Made by a program: the position numbers and the translations under genes
The notes under the pieces: generated by a model
Seen by the model: only the letters and a program-made list of their open reading frames with translations
What the model was told of the DNA's origin: nothing
Databases searched by the model: none
Source of the DNA: Casuarina equisetifolia
Taxonomy: Eukaryota > Streptophyta > Magnoliopsida > Fagales > Casuarinaceae
Length of the DNA: 64,000 nucleotides
Direction of reading: 5' to 3'
NCBI GenBank assembly: GCA_028551475.1
Contig: CM052360.1
Span: forward strand, 2,220,501 to 2,284,500
Part shown: piece by piece, positions 14,675-34,069 of the stretch
Layout: each line of letters starts with the position of its first letter
Numbering within the stretch: the first letter of the stretch is position 1

Positions 14675-15099
14675 TATTGGTCTTTGCAATCATTGCGTCA
14701 TGTGGGTTGCCACAAAGATGTTTCAAGGCTGTGGGGTGACGTGGAGGAGACTTTAGATTGGTCCAACCATTTGCTATTCAGCTATATTGCAAGCTGGTGT
14801 GTAATTATGGATGGAGTATGTCGAAATGGACGGGACGTAATAATACGAATGTCGGATTCCAAAGACGAATCATTTCGGCTGGAGCCATTTTTGGCTAAAA
14901 GTGGCAGAGTCAAGTTATATCGTCTGAAGTCACTTTTTCAAACAACGAGTTTCAAAAATTTAATATGCCTTGCTGTGGACTTGATAACTCTATTTTTATA
15001 GAGTTATTTTATCTATTTTAGGTAATAAATAACTTTAATAATTGTGAGAAAACATTTGAACTCCTCTTTATTTACTTAAATTTATCTTGTTTATGTAGC

Positions 15100-16260
15100 A
15101 CAAGTAGGCAAGGAGAAAATGGATGAACATGGAGAACCTGATATTTATTGTGTGGCAAAATCGTAATATCAAGATCAAGAAAGTCAAGATGGGCTTGGGC
15201 TTTGAATTATTGTTATTAGATTTTATTGCTATTGGGTTTTCTAAATAATTAGAAAACCTAATCATATTAGGAGTTCAAAGCCTAATTAAATTAGGAGTTC
15301 AAAACTTAATTAAATTAAGAGTTCAAAACTCAATTGTTTTAGATCTCTAAGACCCAATTCTACTAGGATAAGAATAGGTCTAAACCTAAACCCTATTTAA
15401 GAGAAGAGAAAAGGCAAAAGAAGAGGAAAGGAGGAAATTGAGCACAACTCAAGAAAGAGGCCAAGAATTCAAGGTTTTCTTGAAGAGAAGACAAAAAGGG
15501 TGATAGACTTCTTGTTCTTGGATTCAAGATACCTTCTTTATTTCTTATTACCATTCTTCCTCATTATTTCTTTATGTTTTAGTTTATCTTTGTTAGAGCT
15601 ACGATGTAACCTAATTATGATGGTATGAATCTTATGATTATTATGTTTTGCAAGATATTTTATTTATGTAAAGTTACATATTATGGAGTTTAATGCTTTT
15701 AGGTGATTAGCTACTACTTAGATGACTTGATTTGCATGATAGAGACCGACAGGAAATAGCATGCAGTTGCTTATTGTAATATGCAACCATAGATTAAATA
15801 TGGATAAGCATATACCATATTATTTGTGTGGCTTTCAGTGTAAACTAGGAATGTTCATAGATCCTAATGCATTTGATTTGTTTCAATTCACATATAGAGA
15901 TATAGTGAATTAATGAACTAAGTAGGTTTGCTATACCTAGACATAGGATAGTAAATAAATTAGGAAGTTCCGCCATTACATAGATATTGTCTTTCTTGCA
16001 AGCATAAATAATCAATATTAATACCTAGTAATTATGGTAAAATCGGATGCTCTAACATATTTCTTGCATTTAGTTTTCTTAGACTTAGTTAGTTAATCTA
16101 TCATCTATCAATTTGGTTTGCTAGATAAATTTTAGGATTAATTCATCATTAGTACTTAATTAGTTTAGTATTCACTAATCTTCGTGGGACGATACTTTTC
16201 TTATCATTATATTACTTGTTCGACATGTTCACTTGCATATAAATTTCACCGAACAGGACT
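15100..16260 (+). mobile_element. LTR-retroelement-like non-coding block
   Basis: It contains a promoter-like area (AACCCTATTTAAG near 15390), purine-rich leader-like sequence, a 24-bp triple repeat (15260-15331) and the dispersed repeat shared in inverted orientation with 1575-2225 (here 15630-16260). The CTTCGTGGGACGATAC segment near 16180 is of a kind seen at the ends of plant LTR leaders. No gag or pol remains and I could not fix its boundaries. Confidence 0.5.
15260..15331. repeat. 24-bp tandem repeat, 3 copies
   Basis: Three successive units at 15260, 15284 and 15308, each of the form AATYAWATTARGAGTTCAAA plus four bases. Confidence 0.9.
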
Positions 16261-16994
16261 CCATCTGTATTGGACCTTGTTGGTTTGTCTTGTTTGGAAA
16301 TAGTTAGGCCCAGGTTAGTATTTAGTCGAAGCCCAAATTGTCCTTTTATATTATGTTGAATGTATCATATGAAGCAACCTTTAATGAATGAAATTTGAGA
16401 AGTTCTCTTCCATGGAGGTGGTGTATTTCTTCAATGAGACCAAAAGTGTCGTATCTCCCTCTAATGAGAGTGAAGGTGTTAATCTCCCTCTAAAGAGGCC
16501 AAAATCTTCTTCTTTTTGAAAATCAAATCTAATTTTTATACCATTTACTTCAGTTGACTCACATCAGACCGACAATAGTATGACACTAAAGGACATTGCT
16601 AAAAGTCTTTAAAGAGACCTTGTAAGTTTGATAGAGCATTACAATAGCTGAAATTTCATTAAACAAGTAGTTATTACTTAGGAGTGAGGTTTAAGATATT
16701 AGATAAAACATCTATACATTCACTAGATCTTGATAGGACTTCTAAAATGTCCTTGAGCTTTATTTGAATTGCCCCCTTAAGGTATTGATAGTTGATTGAT
16801 ACCAATAATATAATCAAGTATTAATATCTTCAACATACTGCAAAGAAGAGTTAGACCAATGTCAAACCTTACACAAAAGTGCAAAATCATATAAGCCCTC
16901 ACACTTGGATTTGCTTGTTAATGTTAATAATATCATCTGCTTCCAATTGCTCACAGTCCCTCTCTCTACACTTCAACAAGAATCTGCTTCCAAA

Positions 16995-17123
16995 AATCTC
17001 AGGCCTCTTCATTACATTTTAGGCATTAAAATTCAATCCACCCCAATAGGTCTCCAACTCTACCAAGCAAAATTCACATTGGACATTCTCTCTAATAGCA
17101 AGACGGATGCCCCTGCCATTCTC
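16995..17123 (+). mobile_element. Ty1/Copia reverse-transcriptase scrap
   Basis: The frame reads LRPLHYILGIKIQSTPIGLQ, then YQAKFTLDILS, matching the conserved Copia RT segment (L-x-x-LHYFLGIE, GL-x-LSQ-x-KY-x-x-DLL). It ends at a stop codon after about 43 residues; the rest of the polyprotein is absent. Confidence 0.75.
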
Positions 17124-17578
17124 TAAGCCTTATGAGTGAAGGGGTGGAAGGCCATGTAGCCTTTCGGTCATTTGTCGGCTCCTTTGTTTTTCTTCGTCTT
17201 GCTATAATTTGAAATTTAGCTTTATCATATTTTATCACTATATTGATTATTGTATTCTTTAAAGTAGTTTTTTTATATAATTAAGAGGAGGGTGCAGATT
17301 AAAAGTTGATAAATATTTTATATCAGCTTATTATTTTTTAATAGGCAGAAGTATTTCCAGTTTTGTAAAACCAAATTTAAAAGAGTATTCATTGAATACG
17401 ATTAGAAGTCACCCGAAGCTCCGGAGTAGCGTACATCTTTTAGTTTCTGACGATCCAGCGATGCGGAGGTGGAGATCAAACAATAGCCCGTCGTCATCTA
17501 TTTCCATCCACACACTTCCACTAGATAACTCGCGAGGGGAACTACACGTAAACCGAAAGCGAAACGGAAGAAGACTGA

Positions 17579-20143
<2,565 letters not shown>

Positions 20144-20553
20144 GGTGTACAGTATGTGAATCGACTCTTCCAAGCTATCCCTCGTCTAACCAGAAGCCGC
20201 TTTGGTGTGAATGAACCCTTTATTTGTGTTCTTGAAAGATTGCCTATTAAGAAATATAAGTTGTCTTATATGATTTAATCACAGTTAAAATCTTTTTCAT
20301 TGTCAAATGAAAACACGTTCTTTATTTATATGTTGGTTTTAAGGTAGGAGAAGACTTTTTTGATACACTGTCAAAGTTCAAGCGTAGAAAATAAAAAATC
20401 ACATTAATTGTGAGTTAAAAATAGTATAAATTATCCTACATTTTGTTTAAATTTTAACCTATGTTGACTATGAAGGAGTGAAAAAAAAAAAAGAAAGATT
20501 ACTTTATATTTTATCTGAATTTTATTTAAGACTTTTTTTAAAGATTAAAATAA

Positions 20554-23583
<3,030 letters not shown>

Positions 23584-24859
23584 TTTATTCCTGTCTTTTG
23601 CGGCTCTTCGTGCTGTTGTTGGAATGAATCACTTGTCTAGTGCTACTTTGTGCAGTGTCGTCCTTCTGTTGAGAAAATAAAGGAGATGAGTTGTGGCAAG
23701 AAATGTATTCGTGTCTTGGTGAATGTATCTAAGGAGATCTTTCTTGTTTTTTCTACCGTTTTCCACCTATAGAATTTGTATCGTACTTTTGCTTAACAAA
23801 TGTGCTCGGATGCAGGACATTAGTGATTTATTTGTCAACTACTTTGGTTAGGCGTTATTACTTAAATCCTGTTTAGGGACCTTTTTTTAAAATAATAAAT
23901 ATGTTCTTTTTTCTTGTAATCAATTTTAATAAAGAAATGATTTTTTTTTTTTACATGATATCAAAATTTAAGTCTAAGAAGTGTATCATATATACATAAG
24001 TCATAAACGAGAGTGTTTTGCAGGAGGTGTATTACCCCTGGCAAAAAATCCACAGCCTATATTAGTGTCTTAGTGTTCTAGACAATGTAGGTTGACTAAT
24101 ATTTTATAATTTTTATTGTAATATATCCTTTATAAGGAAACAGTTCCTCCTATTTGTAAGTTGGTTTTATTGAATTTTCTTACAACTTCAATGAATATAC
24201 AAGGTCTTTTACCTTCATATTCACTATGTTTGCTTAATCAAGTGCAAACAATAGACTTGAAATGATATATTTGTTGAAAGATTATATGATGAGCAACAAG
24301 CTAAAAACACAAATAAATATAAGATATCAAGGATTTATGTTGTTTGAAAGAATCTTTTCTTATGTTTAGATGGCAACAATTTGCTAAGATTGTGATTTAG
24401 GATTTAACTTCTGAGACCCTTTAATAGCTTATGATCGCTTACTTAGGGCAACAAAAATACTAGATTTGTTAAGTCTCATATAACTTATTCTCAAAAGGCT
24501 AATTGTTCGCAAAGATTAATTTACCATTGCTGCTAATTTAGAGTTCATACTTATTAATATGAACAAACTACTAGTTAATTGTTATATCTTTTGATCAATA
24601 GACATGTCACATGCAATGATAGTAGAATAAATCAACATACATATCTTTTTATTTTATCATGGGTTAGAGCAACCACACAGGAATCTCCACCTGCAATCCT
24701 CAATGCTCCCCTCCCCATGGCAAGCTAATGTTAAAAAATATAAATAAATTTGTGATAAAACAATATGGTTTTTCATAACAAAAGGCTAAAACAAAACCAA
24801 ATAGGAAGATATTAGACGAAAAATTGTTGAATCATTTCCCTTCTCATCATTAACTTATT

Positions 24860-24932
24860 TTGATCTATTGATGGATGAGTTTGGTTTTGAGAATGCTTTC
24901 AACTCCAAGGAAGAGATGTCCTTGGCAGAAGC
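24860..24932 (+). pseudogene. Isolated DBR exon 4 relic
   Basis: TTTGATCTATTGATGGATGA followed by a segment coding FGFENAFNSKEEM matches DBR exon 4 ([19 protein letters not shown]). No other exon is near. Confidence 0.75.
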
Positions 24933-25792
24933 CTATTGCTAGAAGATTTCAAATCATCATTTGTAAATGAAAAAACCCTAACCCATGGAAGCTAAAGTGC
25001 ATAAACCTCCTATGCCATAGCCAAGATTCATCATCCTACATTTTTATTATAGTTTTATAAGAATTCCATAACTAGAAGGGAAAATTTATTTGATTTTGTT
25101 CCTAACTTCAATAATTTTGACACTTATTCTTTCATCTCCAGTCATATGATTACTATAATCACCATCTAAATAACACATATCATAATGTTTTTGTCATAGA
25201 CTGACAAACATAGAAAATGGAGGAATTCCCTTAATTTTGTTTTGCAAACCCAGCATGCAATTTCTAAATATTTTTTTTTCTTGCATGTTTTGCATGGAGA
25301 AACTTTCCCCCCTTCTCATTTCTGGACTTGGGAAGCTTATATGTTAGGTGTTTCCACCCTTTCAATTGAGCTATTTTAAGAGGGATGGACCCACTTCGAC
25401 ATAATATCATAGCCAGGTTTAGACCCATCAACAGTAGGGGTGTGCGAATTTCCTAATAGTGCCAGGTGGGTTCATGTCAGGTATTCCTAACATGGGGGAG
25501 TGTTGAAGTTCCATATCATGACCAAGTGCAGGAACTAACAGCCATGTGGCTCCAAGCAACAGCCTTTTGAAAACCACGCCACAAGTGGGTGTGCCCGCAA
25601 GTATACATCATTTCCTGTCGGCTAACTTTTAATTGCAACGCACAAGGAACATTTTTAGCTGTAATTATTCGAATACACATCTTTTCTTAGACCCCACAAG
25701 ACGAATGCGTCCGAAAGAAGTGTGCAAAGCTACCACCTCGCACACCCCAACAGAAATTCTTCTTTAAAATATAGAACAAGTCAAAAGGGCAG

Positions 25793-25829
25793 AGAAAAGA
25801 AAAGAAAAGAAAAGAAAAGAAAAGAAGAA
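25793..25829. repeat. (GAAAA)n microsatellite
   Basis: Seven to eight AAAAG units. Confidence 0.9.
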
Positions 25830-26164
25830 AGGAAAGCAGAAGCCGGATGAATGCACGTGAATTTTGTCGCAAAGTTTCACTGTCACAGCCTGAAAGGCCA
25901 GACATAGGGACCTTTCCCTTGGGGTCTTTTAGGGAAACGGGGTCTTGGCCAACTTTCATGACAAGAATGATGTAAAACGAGAAACACATGTACGTAATAC
26001 CGTATTCTACACGACGATTTGATTGCTTCTTCTGTAAAGATAACTGTTTTGACTTCAGCCACGACGGAAGCACTAAAGATTTATGAAATGGGAGGTTCCT
26101 GTGCGCTACTCTTGTCATTGCCATGTTTTATGAATCTTTTTGGCCGCAATAGAACGAAGAGGAA

Positions 26165-26264
26165 CAAATGTCGATCACGAGAAGTGTTGTTGAGAATGGT
26201 AGCTGACATGAGAGACGACACTTGCAAAATTTAAACACGAGGAGTTCTTTGTGATCGACATTTG
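26165..26264. repeat. 14-bp perfect inverted repeat
   Basis: CAAATGTCGATCAC (26165-26178) and its exact complement GTGATCGACATTTG (26251-26264), 72 bases apart. Could be the ends of a tiny foldback remnant; function unknown. Confidence 0.8.
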
Positions 26265-26278
26265 CATGTGTTTGAATT

Positions 26279-26400
26279 GGTAGATGCTTGTCATGTCTTA
26301 GAACGACGGTTCACGGGAATTCGTAGATGGTGGTCATGTTCTTACAACGTGGCTCGTCGGAATTCGTAGGTGGTGGTCATGTCATAGAACGATTGATGGA
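26279..26400. repeat. 43-47-bp tandem repeat, about 2.7 copies
   Basis: Units begin at about 26279, 26326 and 26369, with shared GGTGGTCATGT, AGAACGA or ACAACG, and GGAATTCGTA. Confidence 0.8.
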
Positions 26401-27152
26401 AGAATGGGGTCCCCCACTGGCCCGGCCCTTGTGGCCTCGGCCACTAAATACTGATGAGTACGGTTAGTCATAAAGCTTCCTTAAATGCGATGGTTGTCTG
26501 TTCTATTTTCTCTAGCTCCGTCTTCAACGGGAAGATTTTGCTGGTGAGAAATGTGTTTGCTTGCAGAGCTGAACTCCAGGTCCCCTGAAATATTTTTGTT
26601 CCCTTCATTTTGAGTGAAGGGACAAAGTCACCGGCGCATCCCATCACCGGCGCTGTTAGTGGGTAATCCTTGTTCTTGCGTTTGAGAACTCAACTGGCCT
26701 CTATAACACTCGATCCACACTTCAGCACTTGGCACGGGGCGAGGTAATTCACACTTGTTTAGCATGTTGCTTTCTGCTATCTCGTGATTCAAAGGCTTAC
26801 AGTGGAAGAAACCTCTAGTTTTCACCTTGTCCGCGAGGTGGATGCAGGCCTGTGTACTCCTGATAGAGAAAGGACAACCGTTTTGGGATGGTAGCTTACT
26901 CTGTTCCCGCGGTTGCCATCTTTTGTATTCTATCTTGGTTCAGAAAAATGGGAACTTTGCTGCTTTAAGTGACAAGGATGGATCCCTTTAGGACTTGTAT
27001 AGAGTTGAATGAGGTTGTGTAAGCTAGAACCTATTGCTTTACTGGCTATAGTATGTAGTAGTTAGTCCTTGGAACTACTAATTGGAATGCGTTTCTTTGG
27101 CAGGAGCCTAACACAGTCAGGTAGGAGTCTCCCTCCTCGGAGAGTTTACGCA

Positions 27153-30100
27153 ATGGGGTTCCTAGACCTGTTCGTCGTTGCATTGATGCCAGTCCTGAAA
27201 ACACTTCTGATAACTGGTCTTGGATTGCTGCTTGCAATCGATCGTATAGCTCTTTTGGGGCCCGACGGAAGGCATCATTTGAACAATGTAAGTTTATGAC
27301 ACCCCACCCCTTGTTGCATCTACATGCAAAAGCTGCATTATAATAATGTGTGTTACTTTTTCATAGTAACGAGAGGCCCACTGGCAAGTAAAAGTGAGTT
27401 TTCTTCTACTCGTTGGGCTCACCAATAAGTTTCCCACTTTTAATGCGAGACTTCGACTTTTGGGAAGGTTAGGTAAATGGGCATCTTTGCGGATCCATTT
27501 CTCAATGGACGCGTTAACGTCCCTAAATATCTAATTTCTTTCTTTTTTAATAATTTAAAACCTATAATAAGTTTTACTTGTGGCTTAAATTGATAAACAA
27601 CAGTTCATATTTGAGTTCAGTCATTCTTGTTTCACAAAATCTCCTTTACGAGCCTCTTTTAATATCGTGACTAAAAAAAAAATGGTCCCTTGGATATCCA
27701 TTACTTAGCTAAAAAAAATGAAAAAATGTAGTTTTATTTATGGGTGTGTAGTTGGTAAAAATGAAAAATAAAAGAAAAGAAAAGAAAAGTATTCACATTG
27801 CAGAAAAATATATAATAATTTCAAAAATTCTATACCTTAAAAAAATTACAGATTTTTTAAAGTATTAGAGATATGTGTTCTACATTAGTAGCATGAAGAT
27901 AAGTCTCTCATTTTATAAGTGATGAAGTTCTTCCATTTATTGCCTTAAGATATTAGGATAAATTCTTAAACTATAAGATGATATTAGAATTAGGGATGGA
28001 TCTCCATGGTGTTACCCCTATGTGGAACCTAATTATGAATTTGTCCATCCATGTGCAATACTTGTGTTGACCTGCATATGAGAGGGAGTGTTAGAGGCAT
28101 GTTCCATATCCGTAGTGTGTGGATGAACCTTGATATTAAAAATGATGATTTTCCTATTTATTATCTTAAGGTTTTGAACAAATGTTTAAACTCTAAGAAA
28201 AAGTAGTACGTGACTGCGTTAGTTTTCAATGTTTATTGTTCCATGTGTTAAAACAAATCACTTTCAACTCCACCCATCCACATTGGCGGTTAAAGCTTGA
28301 GGATGAATATGCTTGACTTACAATTTTACTGACTGTATTTGTTTGATTAATGGAACAGATTGTATTTTTTGTGTTCGCCCCTGGACTCATGGTTAGCAAC
28401 ATGTCTGAAACAATAACTTTAGAGAGCATGATTTCATTGTAAGTCCTTGTCTTTGTCTTTGATTTGCACCTTCCTTGTCTTTCCTCCGATAATGTATTGC
28501 CGGGTTACTCATGTGATTTTGCAAATGTGAAGGTGGTTCATGCCAGTGAATATCCTTCTTACATTTATTATTGGCTCAGCACTTGCATGGTTACTTATTA
28601 AGATCACCAGAACTCCTAAGCATCTACACGGCCTGGTAATTGGTTGCTGTTCTGCAGGTACTTTACTTTTTATACACATGTTTCTAATATATAATTTTCG
28701 AGGAATATGCACTTTAAGATTACTCTGTGTAAACATTAAAATATTAGGTAAAAGTAAATAAAAAAGAATGAATCAGGTTAGAGATGACACAAATCAGCTT
28801 AAATGGAGCAAGGACTTCCAAATGTTTAGAATGTTGCTCCGTGTGGCAAGTTTCATATTTCAGGAGGTTGTGTCAATGTGAACAGGAAATCTGGGAAACC
28901 TGCTGCTGATTATTGTCCCAGCGGTCTGCGAGGAATCAGATAGCCCCTTTGGAGATTCATCCACCTGCTCGACAAATGGAGAAGCTTACGCTTCACTTTC
29001 CATGGCGGTATACCATCTATAATCCTGATATTATAAGAATTCATGCCCGTACAATTTCATCCACACGCATGCAAAAGGTCATAAAAATTTAAGAGGTCTA
29101 CCCAATTTCGCTGCAACATGTTCTAACTACTACTGTATCTGCATTTCCCTGTAAAACTATGTCAACGGGAGAATATGGGATTCATACGTTGCAAGAATGG
29201 AACTTGTTTAGATGTCCTTCTGCTATTCAACATGTGGCAATTGTGTTAATTTATTCTATGTTTTTCTGATGCTTAAGGTTGGGGCAATTTATATATGGTC
29301 CTACGTGTATATGATCATGAGGGCATATGCAAAAGAGAGACCTCAAGACACCGACACACATGACTCAACAATCAGCGTATATGTTTCTGGAGAACCCTCT
29401 GAAACGCTTTCAGGGACTTGCACGGAACCGCTGCTGCCTTCAAAGGAGTGTCCCAGCTCTGATGACCATTCACATCAACTTGAACTGCCTCACTCCACAT
29501 CTGTTGAGGAAGAGAAGGTATCATGTCGTTTAATCAGTTAGCTTAGCAAATGAACAAATAAAGACTCAATTTGTAAGGTTTAGGATTCAATATTTTGTGT
29601 GTGTGAATTAATTGAGTACATTATAATATTAAAAAATTTGTAATTTTTGTAATTTTTGTAATTTTTTTAATTTTTTTAAAAGAAAAAAGAAGGTATCATA
29701 CTTATCCTGCTTAGTGGAAATGTGTGCTTTTCTTGTCATTGCCTTCCCTTTTTATATTGTTCCGATACGTGATCTGTCCATCCCAAACTCTGAATCATGT
29801 TCAAAAAAGAACAAATCTTTGTTAGAAATAGAAATTTTCACGAGGGAGAAGTATGATGAAAACGAAGAGCGGTTCTACTGCATTTCTACTTCTCCGTTTA
29901 TGTCCGATTACTTATATATTCACATGTACCCACCGTTGTTAGGAGACTAAATGGAATATGATCATATTTATGTAATCTAACAAGCTCAAAGAGGGCTCAA
30001 CCAATGCACCGACACAGAATACTACTTTAATTTATTGTTCTTTGATATCAAGTTCAATTGTATAACAATTTTTTTTTTTTTCTTTGGTAGGTGTCAATTA

Positions 30101-32395
30101 TGAGCCAGATTATACGGTGTATCTTGAAGTGTACTAGAAATATGGAGCTTAAGATGTTGTTCGCGCCATCTACAATCGGAGTGGTAGCCGAAAACGTTTA
30201 CTTATATTTGGGATCTTTTGTTTGTTTGTTTGTTTGTTTATAAATTTTTAAGATACCTTAAAGAAATAATTATTATTATTTTGTTAAATTTTATTTTATT
30301 AGTTTGTTATCTTTGCTCAAATTAGTCATCTAGTTGAAGGAAAAAAAACACGTGAAATAACAGAAGCTTTTTATATTAAAAAGGTGAATCTTACATGTAA
30401 AAATAAAAAATAAAAAGAGCCTATCAACTCTGTTCTTACTTCTTTCTACGTTAGGATGAAAGTTAGAATATTTTTATGTTTTAATGTCATTTTATATCTC
30501 CTTGTTCTAGGTTAAGATAAAGTTTGATATTGAGTGGTTACTCAATGTGTGAGTCAGCCATTAATTTTGTTACTTGTTTTCTGCACTAGATTGTTGGGTT
30601 CATTATTGGAATAATTTCTCCACTTCGGAACTTAATGGTTGGTGATTCAGCTCCTCTTCGTGTGATCATCAGTTCTGCATCTTTGGTGGGGTATTTATCT
30701 GAACACTGGCTCCGAACAGCTCCTGATAATTGAAATTTGGTTTGAGACTTCACAGTTTGAGATCCTTAGGCGGTGCAAGCTATGTCTTCCTACATCGTAG
30801 TTTTCATTTTGTTGTTGCCAAAGTTCCAAGAGATAGTCCTCTGTCTTTTCAATTAGCCGTGCAACGTGTCTCCAGTCTTTTTCGCCGCTTGGCCTGATAC
30901 GTATGTATGAGGAGAGGTGTCTAATCGTAGCGAGATAAAACATCATTAACATCAAAAGTGTCTGTTCCATGCTTTAAAGCAACAAAGTGTCAATGGACAT
31001 ATAAACCCTAGTAACAGAAGTATTCTTGAGATTAGCTATCAGTTCTTCCCTAATCAGCCATTGTTTTTACAAAATCAAGAAGCTGTAAGACAGTAAAGGT
31101 GGTAGCAAACCCTATTTGTTGAAGTTTATCAAATATGATGCTATTCTTTTCTAATTTAAATCTGACTTGCAGGGAGGCTACAATTCCGTCTATGACTTTG
31201 ATAGTGGGAGCAAACCTGCTTAAGGGTTGGAAACTACTTTGATCTCTTCCCATGCTTATACTGATTTTGTTTAAACTTCCAACTAACTAAGCTTTATGTA
31301 TGTCTTAATCACTGTATCTTCTATCTTTCAGGTTTTAGAAGATCAGAAGTCGGTATCTTAGTCATTGGAGGCGTTATAGCAATTCGCTATATTTTATTAC
31401 CGCTTTTGGGTATTGTTATTGTTAAAGCTGCATATAGTTGGGGCATGGTTGGATCAAGTTCATTATACCAATTCATCCTCATGCTTCAGTATGCACTTCC
31501 ACCGGCGATGACTGTAGGTATGGCTACTTTCCATGGTTTAAAAACATGATGGTCTATTTGTCCATTATTGCTTGTTCACTCCTATCTGCTCTTCCTATGA
31601 CTATCCTTGTTTATGTTCCTCTTACGTTTAAAATCTAGAAACTTTCGTGCTCACAATCACTCTTAAGATTATTCATTTGCACCGCGCATAAGAACGGGGA
31701 CCATAGGGATTATGCCTTACAACTTGCTTCCAAGAGTGCATGCTGTCTTCCGTGGTTTCAGACAACAATAACTATTCATAATTACACCTTTTCAAAATTG
31801 CTTAAATAGTCCATATTTTTGTAGTTATATAATGAAATGAAGTACTCTCTTGATCTTGAAAATGATTTTTACCAGAGTGAAATTGTGAAATATTTACAAG
31901 AAGTGATTTTGTAACACTTTTTTATATTTATATCCAACCAAGACCTGACAATATCGAGAACTAGTAAATGAAGTGGCAATATCTAGAGCTTGAAGTGGAT
32001 AACCTTGCCTAATCTACTCATTAGCACGCGAAAACTCTTCCCTGGTCAATCAGAACCTTATTTTGTGTATTTAAAGATCCAATTCTTCTTAAAAAAACGT
32101 AAATGTAAAAGTAGATGAGTTTTGATGCTTGAAGATGGCCTTCCTATTAGGTTTTGCAGGTAGATTTCTGAAATACTATAACTGTATACATATGTAAAAT
32201 TAGGAGTTAACCTTCGGAGTTCCTGTTAGGAGTGAATCTTATTTGCTTGTCACTGCAATGAACTTGGCAGGGACTATTACGCAGTTGTTTGGAGCTGGCG
32301 AGAGTGAATGTTCAGTAATCATGCTGTGGACGTACGCTGTGGCTGCATTCTCTCTTACTCTGTGGTCGACCTTGTTTATGAATCTGGTGTCATGA
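27153..32395 (+). CDS. PIN-LIKES auxin carrier family protein (PILS-1)
   Basis: Ten exons: 27153-27287, 28359-28438, 28533-28657, 28886-29007, 29278-29517, 30091-30183, 30590-30690, 31173-31225, 31332-31517 and 32271-32395, 419 residues. PILS proteins sit in the ER membrane, have about ten transmembrane segments and reduce nuclear auxin signalling by sequestering auxin. Visible family marks: start MGFLDLFVVALMPVLK, FFVFAPGLMVSN, MPVNILLTFIIGSALAW, GNLGNLLLIIVPAVC, IYIWSYVY, FAPSTIG, PLRV, and a QYALPPAM/GTITQLFGAGESECSV end. The hydrophilic loop (about 172-245) is acidic and Ser/Thr-rich. The usual CHTxGxAYASL is STNGEAYASL. The start is the first ATG in frame with MGF; an earlier in-frame TTG extension is not credible. 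Tandem paralog of PILS-2. Confidence 0.92.
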
Positions 32396-34069
32396 TCAGT
32401 TGCTTTGGACTCCAAATTTCGTAATTTATTGTGGAATTTACATTCCAAAGTTTGAGGTCACCATTTTTTTGGACCTGTTGGTTTCCATTCTTTTTCATCT
32501 GTGGACAAGATTTCAGCTTCAGTATTCATGGCTGTAATGTCAACAATTTTACCATGGATAGCATTGCAATTAGCTAAATTAGTGCAAATATTTCTTGATA
32601 AGTTAGATAAACCTTAGTTCACTTGATTAATCTACGTTAATGAACTAGATTGGTAAACGCCAGGGAGCCTAGACAGCAGCAATATTGGTAAAGAGCCCAG
32701 CCGCCGCCAACAGTTATCTGTCACCACACCCAAAAACAAGTCATAAGAAGGCTTCACGAGAAGAACAGGAAGAAAGTACGAGTAAAGTGACATTAACAGA
32801 GGACAAAGGCAGTGGACGAGCGGTAGGAAACTAACAGGAAGAAGCTGATCAATTGCTGGCACCGGCCCCGCACGTTGTCCACAATTCTCTCTCCAGACAG
32901 AGACAAAGTGAGAGACTCAATGTCCAGAAGGAAGTAGCCAGTGGGTTTCCTTGTATACGAAGATGTGACTGCTTATTGTGTAGCCTTGCCGTTTCCTGGC
33001 AATTAGCTGATTGGATAGATTTGGATATATCTATGTAATATCAAAGAACCTTTTAAGTATCAGGGTCCTTTGGCAGCTTTCAGTTAAACCGACCTCACTC
33101 TCTGCCTCCACATTAAGCGCTAAGCAGGAGCAGCAGCATCTGCGTACATTATTCTCGTTTAAATTTCTCAGAATCCAAAGACGAGTTAGAAATGCGACAA
33201 AACTTGAAAAATGGGGGTTTACTTCCCTTTGTTCCCATGACATGAGCATTAAGCTTAGCTTCAGCCAACGTACGTCTCCTCTCCAGCCTTTTGCGCTTCC
33301 TCCGTTGGCTAGAGCAGCAACTTCCCTCCACCAAAATCCAAATCCTCTTTCTCGTTTTGGTCGTGTTTCTTGTTTCTAACAGGACACAGCGGTCCTAAAT
33401 ACAAGAGGCTTCTTTGCTGCGGCGGTTCTCATTTGGGCAGGCCTACCTCTTTTTTATTCTATAGCCACTTCCGTATTTGCCATGTTGCCGTAGTCGGACA
33501 TGATCGTCAAATAGTAGCGTTGTACATTTCCTCATTCGTATTAATCTTCTCATTCCTCATGAATGATCAAAACATACATTGCTTCCTCTTTTCTGGTCTG
33601 CGGGTCAAGGTTGGTACTCCCTCATCTCAATTTCATTCCAAGCAACTGGAGAAGCTATTTGTGATTTTTGTCATAAGAAAGCATAGGAGAATGGATTTTG
33701 CTTTTTCCCTTTTCATTTTTGATGTTTCTTTCCATACGAATGTTGTGACAACTTCTCTTCATTGCGATGCTGCTGTACATTGTTGAAACAATTGGAGATA
33801 CTCTTTTAGTGTGCACTGTCTGCGTGTTCAAATGTTCTATTTTTGATCTTTGTTGAATGTGTTCCCTTGTAATCCACTCTTAGTGTCAAGAGTTCTGGTC
33901 ATACACAGAAAAGAGAGATCACGTCCTTATTGGAAACTCTTGAGTGGTTTACTTAATGTCTTGATTCTGAAGCTTACATGTAACTTATTCCTTCATAAGA
34001 ACTTTTGTTGGAACCGTTTGTTTTCTATGTAGTTGCAGCATACATTTGCAATTGGAAAGAATCGTCGAG
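32396..34069. other. Intergenic between the two PILS genes
   Basis: PILS-1 3' flank, then more GC-balanced sequence at 32.8-33.4 kb that may be the PILS-2 promoter and a non-coding first exon. A TAG (acceptor-like) lies 38 bases before the PILS-2 ATG, so a 5' UTR intron is possible. No coding gene seen. Confidence 0.4.

Larger units (their letters stand above)
23584..27152. other. Intergenic between DBR-C and PILS-1
   Basis: Holds one DBR exon 4 relic (24860-24932), a (GAAAA)n tract, an inverted repeat at 26165-26264 and a 43-47-bp tandem repeat. A small hairpin-forming stretch (TTCCCTTCA...TGAAGGGA) lies near 26599-26621. The more GC-balanced 26.4-27.1 kb may contain the PILS-1 promoter and 5' UTR. 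I see no other gene. Confidence 0.45.

Noticed and set aside
15260..15331. CRISPR-like array
   Set aside because: The three 24-bp units are directly adjacent with no unique spacers, and this is plant nuclear DNA.
25687..26234. Open frames of 71-145 codons in the DBR-C/PILS-1 intergenic region
   Set aside because: The composition comes from the (GAAAA)n tract and random frames; no domain, no splice context.
33011..33786. Open frames of 122 and 138 codons before PILS-2
   Set aside because: Ser/Arg/Leu-rich without family features; more likely promoter or 5' UTR of PILS-2.
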